From Aurifilum marmelostoma (Eukaryota; Ascomycota; Sordariomycetes; Diaporthales; Cryphonectriaceae), in assembly GCA_027559495.1 (NCBI GenBank), contig JAMXSV010000028.1, positions 2,170,001-2,234,000 on the forward strand: 64,000 nucleotides of DNA, in the 5' to 3' direction. A program made the position numbers and the translations under genes. Shown here piece after piece: positions 12,640 to 23,618 of this stretch (positions are counted from its first letter, which is position 1; every line of letters begins with the position of its first letter). The notes below the pieces were generated by a model that was given only the letters and a program-made list of their open reading frames with translations, made no database searches and was not told the origin of the DNA.

Positions 12640-13174
12640 TTGAGGGCGTGCAGAAAGGGGTCAGTCGTGGACGGCTTTGATGGTTTTATATTCGGCAACT
12701 ACAGGAGTAGTGTTTTCTAAACTGCTTCTGGATTTGCTCTCGCTGTTGTTCGCTGCCCCACGCACGATGTCTCCAAAAGCCTTCTTGTTGTACATATGTA
12801 TATATATATACGGGCTCGGTACGTTCAGGAAATCCTGCAGCGCAGGACTTTGGACGAGTTTTCCCTTTTTGTGGCTTGGAACAGGATAGAGCACTGCCAA
12901 GAAGGATCTGGCTCGAGAAGCTCGCTGGCAGTGCAGGTGTGACGCCGTTGGATTATCCTAATAATACTCAAAGGAGGCTGGTCCAATCCCTCTATGCACT
13001 GTTCAGAAGCATGGCGTGAACATATGGTTTGCAGCATGGGCTCTACCGATGGTGTGTGCATGGCAATATGCTTTGCGTGTCTATACTTCCCGTTCGCTAC
13101 CCAATGCCTTGGTTGCATTGTTTGTCTGCAGATGGAAGGAAATTCAGATAGTAATCAGATCAGCCATGCCTCCT
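12640..13174. other. Short convergent intergenic region
   Basis: Separates the 3' ends of the secreted protein gene (+) and the TLC-domain gene (-). It contains a small TA run near 12793-12809. No gene seen. Confidence 0.6.
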
Positions 13175-14319
13175 CTACTGCATGTCTGCCAGGTCGTCTT
13201 TGATCTCAATGTCGATGTCCGGAAGATTGTGTCGTCGCCTGAGCTCGTCGATCTTTTCCGCAATGTCGTTCGCGGTGGCTGCGCCGGCTGGAATGGTGAT
13301 CTTCTCCTTGGTCTTTTCCTCCTTCTTGTAGTCCTTCGCGCCAGGCTCGAATCTCTTCCGTACGGCCTTGATCATCTTGCCGAACCAGTAGATGTTCAGC
13401 GTATTGAGGGTGATGTTGCTGGCCAGGTACACAACAGCCATCCAGACAGGCAGCGGGCCGGCATCCTTTGCGTATCTCATGACGTCTTCGGTTCCCGGCA
13501 GTTGCTCGTTCACGGGCGTAATGGACATGTATTCGGTGTTGGGGGCGGTGAACAGCGCACGGTACATGTCGTACCACACCATGACTGACTGTGCCACACC
13601 CCAGACAAGACGTGCCGAGAAAAAGGTGAAGAGGAGCACGATGCCGTTGTACAGCTGTGCCTTGGTCCCGGTCATTCCCAGTTTGTCAAAGAACCAGTGG
13701 ATATTGAGGAACGGGGTCGACAATTCGTAGAGAATGAAGACGGTGGCGTAGTAATTCAAAAAGGGCCGCTGTTGGGACACACAGTCAGCACACGCCAGCG
13801 CAGCTCTCCCCAGCAGAGAATACCATGGATGAGACTCACGTAACCAAGAGAGTAGACAGAGAGCGCGCTGACAGCATGGGCGAGGAGGCCAACGCCAAAG
13901 ACGCTCAGGTTGCTGATGGTGATGCAGAAGTCCCAGACAAAGTATCCGGCTGCGAGCGACTGAACCAGGGCGCTTGAGCCGGTGTAGCCCCAGATGCGTC
14001 CTTGCCAGTCCATAGCGGCGCGCTCCTTATCCGTCAACATAACCCAGAGGGCAACAACGCAGATGAGGACGCTCTGGAACAGGGACACGATGTGTGAGTC
14101 CCAACTGGCCCGCTTTCCCCTGGATTTTGGGTAATGTTCAGGGAAATATTTATTAGAGACCCATGGCGAGACGACGAGGTGAATGAACGTGTAGAGTAGT
14201 GCTGCGGCGATGACCTCGTGAATGTGCTGCGGCAGCACCGTCATGTTGTACTTTTCTGCGTATGGCCGAACCCATTCCTCGAGGGCGGGTATAGGCGGTA
14301 TGAAGAAGGGGTCCTTCAT
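13175..14319 (-). CDS. TLC-domain (TRAM/LAG1/CLN8) membrane protein
   Basis: Multi-pass membrane protein of 357 aa. On the minus strand exon 1 is 14319-13840 and exon 2 is 13768-13175, joined in phase 0 (GTGAGT donor, CAACAG acceptor). Around seven hydrophobic segments are visible: LLYTFIHLVVSPWV, LFQSVLICVVALWVML, ALVQSLAAGYFVWDF, VFGVGLLAHAVSAL, FLNYYATVFILYELS, LYNGIVLLFTFFSAR and VYLASNITLNTLNIYWF. The FVWDF and TPFLNIHWF segments are typical of the TLC fold. The charged cytosolic tail is rich in lysine and glutamate. TLC proteins include ceramide synthases and lipid-sensing relatives. The catalytic HH motif of Lag1 is not apparent, so this is a non-Lag1 member of unknown role. Confidence 0.82.
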
Positions 14320-15791
14320 GGCTGCGGTTCTGCCTTTGGAGCTCGAATCCAGATCAGCAACAGTAGAGATAGATCAATCACATAGACGGGAGGTGACCAG
14401 CTGGGAAAGGAGAGGGTCGGCGGGGGCCAGGGGCGGAAGAGGCAGAACAGGGCATGGCTGTCCCTCTCTATATATGAAAGGATAAGAACCTGACCGACCT
14501 TTAATCAGGGCCAAGGAAGAGTCCACATGAGGCGAACCCCGCAAGCTGGAGCCTCCGAGGCAGGTCGATAGCCTAGGCAGGTAGGTCGGCCGAAAGCCAC
14601 CAGGCCAAGCTGCACTGCTTGGGGGTGTGGTGTGTCTGTGTGTGTGCGTGTGTGCGCGTGTGTGTATGTGCAGGCAGAGCGCTCCAGAAATTCTTGTTGG
14701 GATCTGCACGCGGTCTCCTCGCGAGGGTCCAGCGTGCCTCGACCACCAGGCGTGCGCTGCTCAGCTGAAGGTGCAGTGCAGGCGTGCCAGGAGCAAGTGA
14801 AGACCTCCTACGAGCAAGGCTACCGGAGCTCAGGTACGTTGACGTCGTGTGACGGCTCGCAGACACGGGACAAAGTACTTCGTGGCAGAAGGTAGTGCAG
14901 TGCTTTGGGTTGTTCCAAATCTTATCGTCGCATCGAGGAGAGACAAACCGCATGGACCCTGGAATTGTTGGGAAAATCGGCGGGGACTTACGCAATACCT
15001 GTCAGCCCCCGTAGGTACCTCTCTTGGCTGACAGGGCCCAGATTCTACGCCAGATCTTCCACCCGGCCAACCCAAAGCAGCTGAACGGTTGTCATAGCTA
15101 AACGGCCCCCATTTGGGTCTCTGGAAAGCCTAGAGTCTAAAATAAACGTTCGCAGACCGGGACCAGGAATGTAATCATGTGGGTAGATTGAATCTGTATA
15201 AAATAAGGAATAAGTGGTGGATACGGAGTCAAAGGGGTCAAATATCCTCCCAGGCACTGATGCGAGCTGTCAGTGCTGTCAGTATAGGGTGTACAAGAGA
15301 GGGGGTAGATCTACAGCTCTACCCCTCTAAAGGTATCCCTATGTCTCCATTTCTGCGGGGCTTTCCACCCCCCCCCCCTACCAGGCTTTGCACGCCTACC
15401 TAGTGGGTGGTACAGCGCCGAGTACCTTGACACCCCTGACCGTCATGGCCCGTGCACCTCTCCAACTGACCAGGGTGTTCACCGTTCATAGGAGCTTAGC
15501 AACTGACAGACACACTATCACGAGCTCCTCCTGGGCCCATACTTACTGGCGATGCCTCCAAGTCAGGCGCCATATCGAATGCAGCATCTTTGAGTGGACA
15601 TTGCCTGTTGTTGTTTGTTGTGGGAACGTGCAGGCCTTCTCACCTTGGCTGCTGCCAGGGCCAGGCGCTCTCTCTTCGAACTCACCACCGTGTACAATCC
15701 GGCGGTGACAACACGTTTCCGTCACACTTCACTTCCAGGCAGCAGGGTCAGGGCGAGACAGGCTTAGGGCCGTCCGTCGACTGAGGGCGAC
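14320..15791. other. Divergent intergenic region between the TLC gene and COG8
   Basis: About 1.5 kb that should hold both promoters. A TG-rich simple repeat lies near 14634-14670 and a C9-10 run near 15368-15378. Short overlapping ORFs on both strands show no coding character. Confidence 0.55.
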
Positions 15792-17105
15792 ATGGCCGAT
15801 CTGTTATACGACCTTCTGGCTTCACAACCTGGTGCCGAGCTGCCCAAGACGCCCCAAGATCAGACCTCCCTGGACTACCTGAACCACCTGGCCGCTCAGC
15901 CCTTGTCGTCTCTAGAAAGCACCGAGCCCCAGTCCATCTCTCAGTCCTCCCATACCCTCCTCATCTCACTGCAGTCCCTGTCAAAGAGGTCGTACAAACC
16001 CATCATCGAATCCGCATCTCGTCATGCCTCGCTACAGACTGCCCTCCCAGCACTGGCCAGCAGCACGGCCGAGCTGCGGCATGCCATTCCGAGGCTGGAC
16101 AACGAGGCCGTGAAGTTCTCGAGCACTTACAACAAGGCCAGCGATAACGATGTGTTGGCGAGGAGGAAACGGGCTCTGCTTCTGTCGAGGAACGTCGAGC
16201 GTCTCGTGGATGTGCTAGAGCTCCCTACCCTGCTGAACTCGGCCATCTCAGCCTCACCACCGAACTACTCCTCGGCATTAGATCTCAATGGTCACATACG
16301 GAGATTACATTCTCTATACCCCAATTCGCCGCTGATCGCATCTATATCAGCGCAAGCAGACGAGGCAATGAAGACGATGGCAGCGAATCTGGTCCTGTCA
16401 TTGAAAGCACCGGGGTTGAAACTAGCCGCCTCATTACGGACGATCAGCTGGCTACGAAGGGTGCTGCCTGATCTTGAAACGGCCGGATCACAAGACAAGA
16501 GCCACGGCTCGCAGGACAGAGTCCTAGGGGCTGTGTTCCTGGTATGCCGCCTGGCGACGCTCTTGAACATGCTCGATGCACTGGACCCACTCAAGGAGCT
16601 TGCGGACCAGGAGAAGACAAGGCAGAAGTCAATCGGCAGCGGGAATGCCTGGTCAGGAGGCCAGCAGACGGAGAGGTATCTGAAGCGGTATATCGAGATA
16701 TTCCGCGAGCAGAGTTTCGCGATTGTGTCCATGTACAGGAGTATCTTCCCAGCCGCCGCCGATGCGCCAGCTGCGCCAGCGAGCGGAAAGGAGGACCCCC
16801 TCGAGCCGCTACCATCGTCTCTGTCAACTTTCCCGTTGTATCTTGTCGACATGCTACTGGAGACATTACGGCTATACCTACCAACAGTCAAGGATCAGGC
16901 GTCAAGGGATAGTCTGTTGACGCAGGTTTTGTATTGTGCTGGCAGTCTAGGCCGGTTGGGAGGTGACTTTGGTTTGTTCTTGGCGGGCCTGGACCTCGGA
17001 AGTGAGGCAGAGGAGGAATGGGTAGAGGTGGTGAGGCGACATCGGCAATTAGCTGGACGCTTGGAGTCCATCGTTGGGGACTCCAAAGAGAAGGCAACAA
17101 AATAG
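15792..17105 (+). CDS. COG8: Conserved oligomeric Golgi complex subunit 8 (Dor1-like)
   Basis: Subunit of lobe B of the COG tethering complex, which captures retrograde vesicles at the Golgi. Single exon of 437 aa starting at ATG 15792. Matches the Dor1 family: an N-terminal leader with LDYLNHLAAQPL, helical segments with LLLSRNVERLVDVLELPTLL (about residues 137-156) and the signature LVCRLATLLNMLDALDPLKEL (about residues 248-268). It is predicted to be soluble and largely alpha-helical with no membrane segment. The next gene, HEM25, follows on the same strand after a gap of about 580 bp. The family call is firm. The fungal form is shorter than the human protein (about 610 aa), as usual for ascomycetes. 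Confidence 0.9.
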   Translation: MADLLYDLLASQPGAELPKTPQDQTSLDYLNHLAAQPLSSLESTEPQSISQSSHTLLISLQSLSKRSYKPIIESASRHASLQTALPALASSTAELRHAIPRLDNEAVKFSSTYNKASDNDVLARRKRALLLSRNVERLVDVLELPTLLNSAISASPPNYSSALDLNGHIRRLHSLYPNSPLIASISAQADEAMKTMAANLVLSLKAPGLKLAASLRTISWLRRVLPDLETAGSQDKSHGSQDRVLGAVFLVCRLATLLNMLDALDPLKELADQEKTRQKSIGSGNAWSGGQQTERYLKRYIEIFREQSFAIVSMYRSIFPAAADAPAAPASGKEDPLEPLPSSLSTFPLYLVDMLLETLRLYLPTVKDQASRDSLLTQVLYCAGSLGRLGGDFGLFLAGLDLGSEAEEEWVEVVRRHRQLAGRLESIVGDSKEKATK

Positions 17106-17687
17106 AAGATATCCCACGGCTCGCGAGGGCCGGAGCCGGAGACCCGGGGGGACACCGCTTAGACTAGCAGGGTGAGTCGATGTCCCCTTAACAAACTACA
17201 AAAATATATCCTCTGCGCACGGGACTGCGCAAAACATTACAAATCTTATTGTTCCTTTGTCAAGCGAACAATAATTCGGGTTTCTTCAGCTGATGAGTCT
17301 CTTTGACATGTAAGATCGGGATGATTCCCAGGCAAGCAGGCACGGGGCTGACAGAGAGTGTGGATACATACGGCACTTCCCGGGCTCTGACGCATTCCGC
17401 CGAATCGGCCGCCGCTCCGGTCCCCAAAAACCTAAAAAGTATGCCGTCACCACTGAGCTTGAGCTCTTGTCCCTCAAATCCTCGAACCAACAACAAAGAC
17501 AACCACGATATCCCCTTCTTGCCCCTGCACCACGGCACTATGGCTCAATCCGCGACTTGAATCGCCTCGATAGACCGTCGATAAGCGCAACGTGACGGTA
17601 CACAGAAATGCTGGATCATAAATCCCTGGCATTTCTCGAATCTCGAAACCGAAATAATATCGCGGCTCGCCGGATACACACTACGCG
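17106..17687. other. Intergenic region upstream of HEM25
   Basis: 3' flank of COG8 and promoter of HEM25. Small overlapping ORFs only; nothing that I would annotate. Confidence 0.6.
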
Positions 17688-18787
17688 ATGAGCAGCGATG
17701 GTCCTCCCAAGGCCAAGTCCAAATCGAGTGAGCACCAATTGAATCATGGGCTTCTTGTCTTATATACATAGGTCTGACTAATAGCGCGCAAGCCTACCAC
17801 TTCGTAGCCGGCCTTGGGTCTGGCATGCTCTCCGCCGTCCTCTTACAACCCATCGATCTCCTCAAGACTCGCGTGCAACAATCTGGCCACCACTCCCTGA
17901 CCGCTGCCATCCGCGAGATCCGAAATTCTCCTCGCATACTACCCGCGCTATGGCGAGGCGCAACACCGTCCGCCCTGCGCACCGGCTTTGGTAGTGCGAT
18001 ATATTTTACATCCCTCAATGCGATCCGTACCAACGTCTCGCGCGTCTCCTTCCTCGCGGCAGACTCCGGAGCCGGTGATGGCGCACTCAGTGCCATCAGA
18101 GACCGTGTGAAAGCCGGTGCAGCACATCAACACTCCTCCTCGCTGGTCAAGCTGTCCAACACGGGCAACCTGCTGGCGGGGGCAGTGGCGCGCACATTTG
18201 CTGGCATGATCCTGATGCCGCTGACGGTCATCAAGGTCCGGTACGAATCGAACTTGTACTCGTACGGCTCGATATCCGCGGCAGGACGGGATATCCTAGC
18301 AAAAGAAGGTGCGAAAGGTTTCTTCTCTGGCTTCGGCGCGACGGCCATGCGGGATGCGCCCTACGCAGGACTGTATGTGCTATTCTACGAGCAGAGCAAG
18401 AAGAGGCTGAGCGCGTGGTACGGAGGCAGTGGGGACAGCCCCCACTCTGCCGAGCCTAGGGGCCACGGAAGAATGGGTGTGTCGGCTGCGGCGACGATCA
18501 ACTTTTCCTCGGGCGTCATCGCTGGGGGCGCGTGCTCTGCCATCTCGAACCCCTTTGACGCCGTCAAGACGAGAATACAGCTACAGCCTGGCGAGTATCG
18601 AAATATGTTCCACGCGGCACACATGATGTTGACGCAGGAAGGAGTGCGCTCGTTCTTGGATGGTCTGGCGTTACGTATGGGTCGTAAGGCCATGAGCTCA
18701 GCACTGGCATGGACGGTGTATGAGGAGCTGGTCAGGAGGGCTGAGGTCACGCTTAACCCCACAAAGAGAAGGGAGAGCGTCTTGTAA
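17688..18787 (+). CDS. HEM25: Mitochondrial glycine carrier (Hem25/SLC25A38)
   Basis: Inner-membrane carrier that brings glycine into mitochondria for 5-aminolevulinate and heme synthesis. Exon 1 is 17688-17727 (MSSDGPPKAKSKS) and exon 2 is 17793-18787, giving 344 aa; the 65-bp intron joins so that the codon ACC spans the junction. Three mitochondrial carrier repeats are present. Their signature segments are QPIDLLKTRVQ (repeat 1), MPLTVIKVRYE (repeat 2) and NPFDAVKTRIQ (repeat 3). The motif PIDLLKTR and the start of repeat 1 (YHFVAGLGSGMLSAVLLQ) resemble SLC25A38 and yeast Hem25 more than other carriers. The central loop between repeats 1 and 2 is somewhat extended. The carrier family is certain; the glycine assignment is strong but by resemblance. 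Confidence 0.9.
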
Positions 18788-19276
18788 GAGAAATGAAAAG
18801 GTCTGCATCACATGGAGGGTGGGTTGGTCTGGGGTGCATTTTTGCTGGAGTTTGGGCAATAGGAAAATAGGCAAGATACCACTCTCATTCCCTTGAATCA
18901 ATCACCTACCTTCTCTCTCTTCTCAAAGAACAAGGGAGACCCCACTGAAGTGTTCAGATCAGTGTTAGATCTGGCTTTCATCTGATAAAGTTAATTGTTG
19001 TGTGCAGTGGAGAGTAGCTTCACTACAAGTCATGCTGACTTCATGTGAACGAGTCTGCTTGCTTTTTCTTTTTTCCTTTTCCACATCTCCCACAGTTCAC
19101 TTTGTCTCAAAGCCAAACCCATCTTGTCTTTTCGTCTCTTTACTTCTTTCCTGCTTGACAGCTGTGCTGCCCAGCCAACATCTTCACTGCCTTGTTGGCC
19201 CAGCAAAGCTGAGCCAGTACCCTGACATCCTATTGTCACCTTCAGGGTCACTGCTTAGCTTGCTGCTTCCTGGACG
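18788..19276. other. Intergenic region between HEM25 and an unrecognised gene
   Basis: Pyrimidine-rich towards the right end, as expected for a fungal 5' leader. No gene seen. Confidence 0.55.
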
Positions 19277-20718
19277 ATGGCCTCTGGCAGAGTGAAGCCC
19301 TCTTGGCCCTCCAAGAGACTTGTCCTAATGCCTTGGGATGCTTCCCACTACTCAGCACAAGCCATGGCTGTACGATTTATTCAGGAGTTCGCAGCCGAGG
19401 CAGCTGCAGAGATCAGGGCATTCTCCCGTGCTGTTGATGCTGCCATGGCTGCTGTCTTCCCTGCTGATGCTGCGAAGAGGTCTGAGGAGAGGAAGGCAGC
19501 AATACTTGCTGTCAACGAAAGCACAGCCAGGCGAACCAAAGCTCACGCTGCTGCACAGCTAACTACCGTTGAGGGCGAGGCGGCCACAACGAAGCAGCCG
19601 GCTGCAGGAGCAACAATGATGGTGGAGGATAGGGCAGTTCCAAGGGAGCTGTCAGCAAGCTATCATCAACAAAAGCCAGTCACGAAGGAGAACATCTCAG
19701 ATGAGCAAGGAAAAGCCGGCAACACCACCGTCACTGCACTGCCCTCCTCCTATAAAAACATCAACAACAATCATCAACCTGCCGCCATCGCCACAAAAGC
19801 CATGGTACTGCGATCCTCCAAGATGAATGGAAAGGATAAAAAGCATAACACCGACAGGCCTCTCGCTCGCGATCGTCAGGCCAAGTTCGTTCCTGACCCA
19901 GAGGCTCCCGAGTTCCACATGCCCTGGGCCTCTGATGGCTCGAACGCGTACTCGAACGAGGAGGTGCAGTCCTCCCAGCAGTCCTCTCAGCAAAATTCCG
20001 AACTCGAAATGCCTTCTCTAGGCAAGAATCTGCTCCTAGCTGCAATTAGAGTGAAGGGCAAGCCCAGGATCTTAAACGAGCGGAACGCATGGTGCGGCAA
20101 ATTCCTCGACGTGAGTCTTCTTCTTATTCTCCTCCGCGAGCTATTCAATATGTGGACACATATATCTGACACGATATCTTTGTTTTCAGGCCTTGAATGG
20201 TGACGAAAAGGGTGACAACATCCTCACCCTACGCGCCTTCCTCAACACCCCGGACCTCCCTCCTATATACAAGCTCAAGTCCTCCATCGCCTTCAGCACA
20301 AACTTTGTCCCCGAAACCCCGTCTACCGACAATGAAGGCGGCGGCAGCAGCAGCCCTTCCACTTACGTCCCCCTCGCCCGTTCGCGCAGCTCCACGCCCC
20401 CCTCAGGACAACGCCGCCGATTCGCCCAAGATCAAGGGGCACAAGCAGGTGCTGAAGGAGGAGGATGGCGAATCTGGATGGGAGACTGAGCCCTACAGCA
20501 GCTCCGATGCAGTCACTGCCAGCTCGGAGGACGACGAGACTTGCGCCTTGGGCAGGGAGAATGGGTGCCGCCGCAAGACCCGCCTCCACTATCTCAAGCA
20601 GGCCGAGCGGGTCTACAAGGAGTGCTTACAGGTCTACACCGCTGACGAGGATGTCGAGCTCCTGGCTCACGAGAAGACTTGGTTGGATTACGAGCTGCAG
20701 GCGGCCATAGAGACCTGA
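19277..20718 (+). CDS. Unrecognised protein, intron-split, C-terminal frame unresolved
   Basis: I do not recognise this gene. Exon 1 (19277-20110, 278 aa) is alanine-rich and helical at the start (EFAAEAAAEIRAF). It is then low complexity, and ends in a better conserved-looking block (LLLAAIRVKGKPRILNERNA) that joins exon 2 at 20190 in phase 0 (LNGDEKGDNILTLRAFLNTP). That frame stops at 20489. The +1 frame, however, is protein-like through to 20718, with an acidic stretch followed by HYLKQAERVYKECLQVY and LLAHEKTWLDYELQAA. A second intron with a weak donor (GTCCTC at 20279) and a GCGCAG acceptor ending at 20390 would join the two frames. Otherwise a frameshift must be assumed. No signal peptide or membrane segment is visible. 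Confidence 0.55.
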
Positions 20719-21008
20719 GAGATGGTCGATCAGAGGGACGATGCATACCACAGTGCTTGATGCATGGGAAAGACCAAAAAAAGGCGGATATGATCTGTTG
20801 GGACGCTCAGAGAAGCACTGCCCAAACGATTGCTCTGAGGTAATTGACGAGAATTGGAACTTATTAACCTTAATTTATCTCTAGAGCGTTACCAATGCGA
20901 CGTACCATGGCAGGTTGATCGTGAAGCTCAAGTGGGTTTAGGTAAGTGCATTGTTCGGCTGCTGCGTAACTAGCTGCTGATAGAGCTTCCCTCCCGGGCG
21001 ACCCCTCC

Positions 21009-22927
21009 TCACTTTGCAGACTTCTTCGGCTTGGCACCAAACTTCTTTTTGCTGCCCTTCATCTTCAAATCCTTGGGCTTGCCGTCCTTGGAACTCGCAC
21101 GGCGACCCTCGAAGATGATGGCCTCAGGTGTCTTCAGCGCGACGGAAGCCTCCTTCTTACCAGCCTTACCAGGTCGTTCCGGTCGCCTCTCGCCGCCCCT
21201 CTCCCTCCATTTGCCTGTCCTCGCACTAGACTTGGATATCCTGGCCTTGGCGGCTGCAGAGTGACCAAGCAGCTTGCCGGCCCGGCCCGCCATGGTCTGC
21301 TGTTCAGCTGTGAGCTTGGGCACGTACCTGGTGCTGCCCTTCTTGCTAGCTTTGCCGCTGGCCTTGAGCGCAGCGATCCTCTCCGCCGTCTTCTTCTCCA
21401 CCGCCCTGGCCGTCTTGTGAGGGGCTTTGCAGCGGCTCACGCGCAGCTCGCGGGGTAGCATGGGAGGAAACTTCTTGCCGTTCAAGAGGAGGGCTGCTTC
21501 GACGGAATTGCCATCCTATGTATCGTGTTAGCCCTCAGAATTACCTATTCACTCTTTCTGCCTGACCGTCACTCACATAGAACTGCACATAGGCAATGCC
21601 CTTGCCGACTCTCGTCACCTGGTCACGCACTACTCGCACGCTTTCGACCTTGCCGGCATGTTGACCAAAAGTCCGCCACAGACCCTCCTCGACGTCCATT
21701 GGAACCTTGGTGCGCTTGCGCTTCTCGGTCTTCTCCTTGCCGTCCTCACCCAGCTTCACATTGAGCACCGTCTCGTCATCCACAAAACCCAGGTTGCCGA
21801 CGAACACACACCGCCGGTGGTCTACCTCGGCCGGGTGAGCAACACTGTCTACACGCAGATGCCGGTCTAGCACGACTGTGCCGTTCAGCTTGGCGCACGC
21901 CGCACGGGCTGCAGCCACGCTGCTGTACACCACGTACGCGTTGGCTGACTGTGTGGTTGCCTCCATTGTGGCCTTGGTGATGAAGGCGGCGCGCTTGGGC
22001 ATCGCGGCGGTAGAGAAAGCCACTGATCGGAAGCGGTGAGACTCGATGGTCTGCGGCGGCGAGGCGTCCTTGTCCAGCACCGAGGAGAGATGTGCCAGCA
22101 GCTTCTTCTTGGCCTTCTTCGAGTTGATGGCTTCGGTCGAGACGTTGGACAGGAAGACGGTGCGCGAGGCCTTCTCGACCTCGTCGGGCTTGTTGGCCTG
22201 CTTCAGAGATTCGTGCATAGGAATATCGCCGTCAGAATCCTCCTCCTCCTTGCTGTCCTTCGCCTTCGATGCGTCCTCCTCTGCCTCCTCTTCATTGTCG
22301 CCTTCAGGCAGCTTCCGTCTCTTGTTGACAGGGGGCTCCTCGTCGGTCAACTTTTGAAAGTATTTGCTCTCGAGGTCGTGGAACTCGTCCTGCTTCCTCT
22401 TGCGCTTCTGCTTTCGCTCATGCTCTTGAGCCTCGGCGAAAAGTTGCGCGGCAGCATCACGCTCATCGGCTTCACTGTCTGCGGATTCACTTTGCTCGGT
22501 CACACCGGCATCTTCCTCAACCTTGGAGCCTTCTTCCTCTTCTTCTCCTTCCTCGGATCCCTCGGACTCCTGGTCCTCATCGCCAACGTCTGAGGTGCTC
22601 TCGTCGTCACTGCCAGCCTCCTCCTCTTCGTCCTCTTCGTCCCCGCTCTCTGGCTCCAGCCTCGACTTTGGCGTGATCAGTGCAGGATATCGAGTCTTCA
22701 AAGGTGTCTTGATGGGCCCGGACTAAGAACTTTCTTGTTAGCTTGTGCTCTGTCTTTGGGAATCTATATCTGACGGGTGGGTTGGTCGTACGCTTGCGGA
22801 GAAGAGAGCGTCGAGCGTCGGGTCGAACTTCTTGGAAGAAGCAGACAGAGCCGAACTCCTGGAAGCTGATTAGAGACCAGACCAACTTGATTTGCAGCCG
22901 AGAGAAGGCCTACTTGTTCTTCGCCAT
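21009..22927 (-). CDS. NOP12: Nucleolar RNA-binding protein Nop12
   Basis: Two-RRM nucleolar protein required for 60S pre-rRNA processing. On the minus strand the exons are 22927-22914, 22858-22792, 22722-21577 and 21515-21009, coding 577 aa. The first exon is only 14 nt (MAKN plus two bases). The N-terminus contains SSKKFDPTLDALFS, then a long acidic region of E/D/S runs. RRM1 begins at RTVFLSNVSTEAI and contains ANAYVVYSS; RRM2 begins at RRCVFVGNLGF and ends in GIAYVQFY. The tail is very basic and ends in KFGAKPKKSAK, a nucleolar-type composition. All three introns have standard borders. It is divergent from the DEP1-like gene across a shared 690-bp promoter region. The call is firm. Confidence 0.93.
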
Positions 22928-23618
22928 TTCGAAACGTTGAGAGCACCCAAGAAAAACACCCTGCTCCGATCGATTCGCTGCGCCTTGGAGAAGTAACGAG
23001 AAATACAAGAAAGGATACACTGCAAGCGCAGTCTGGACTCTGAAAGGGACTGAGAACGTAAATTAGATCGTCCCACTGAGGTTGGTAGAATTAATTCGAA
23101 AGACCCAATCAGTTTACAAGGCAGCCTTCAGATCCTTAAGCAGGGCGAAAGACGGTCGCAATTCAAAGGCGCATCCGCAAAAAAATAATTGCCAAGACCC
23201 TTATCGATAGTTACTGGTACAGCGCAAGTGCAGCACTGGCGCAGAGACCCTCGGCAGGCAATGTAATGATGGTACCCCTGCACCCTTGTTAGATGGAGAA
23301 GCACGCCGCGGTGAAGCAGGTTGCCCGTCCACGCCCCGATTCTCTTCCCCTCGGCGCAGGAAATCCAGCCAGCCCTCTCCTTACCACATCACCACTACGA
23401 GACATTTTTCCAGCTCAACTTCACAGATCTAGCAAGACATACCCCACACAGCACTGCTCTCTGGCCGTATGGCACACATTTCCAACCTCTGAACCAACAA
23501 ATTTTCCTAAACCCACCCCACGCCGCCGTCTAAGTCGATTTTCCCACCAGCTGCGCCCGACGCCAGCACGCACGCACAAACACACACATCAGACCTCGAG
23601 CTCCAACACTCCGCAGCC
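22928..23618. promoter_or_regulatory. Divergent promoter region NOP12 / DEP1-like gene
   Basis: 690 bp between two start codons pointing away from each other. No element could be assigned with confidence; the right half is C-rich with CA runs and is probably the leader of the downstream gene. Confidence 0.5.
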
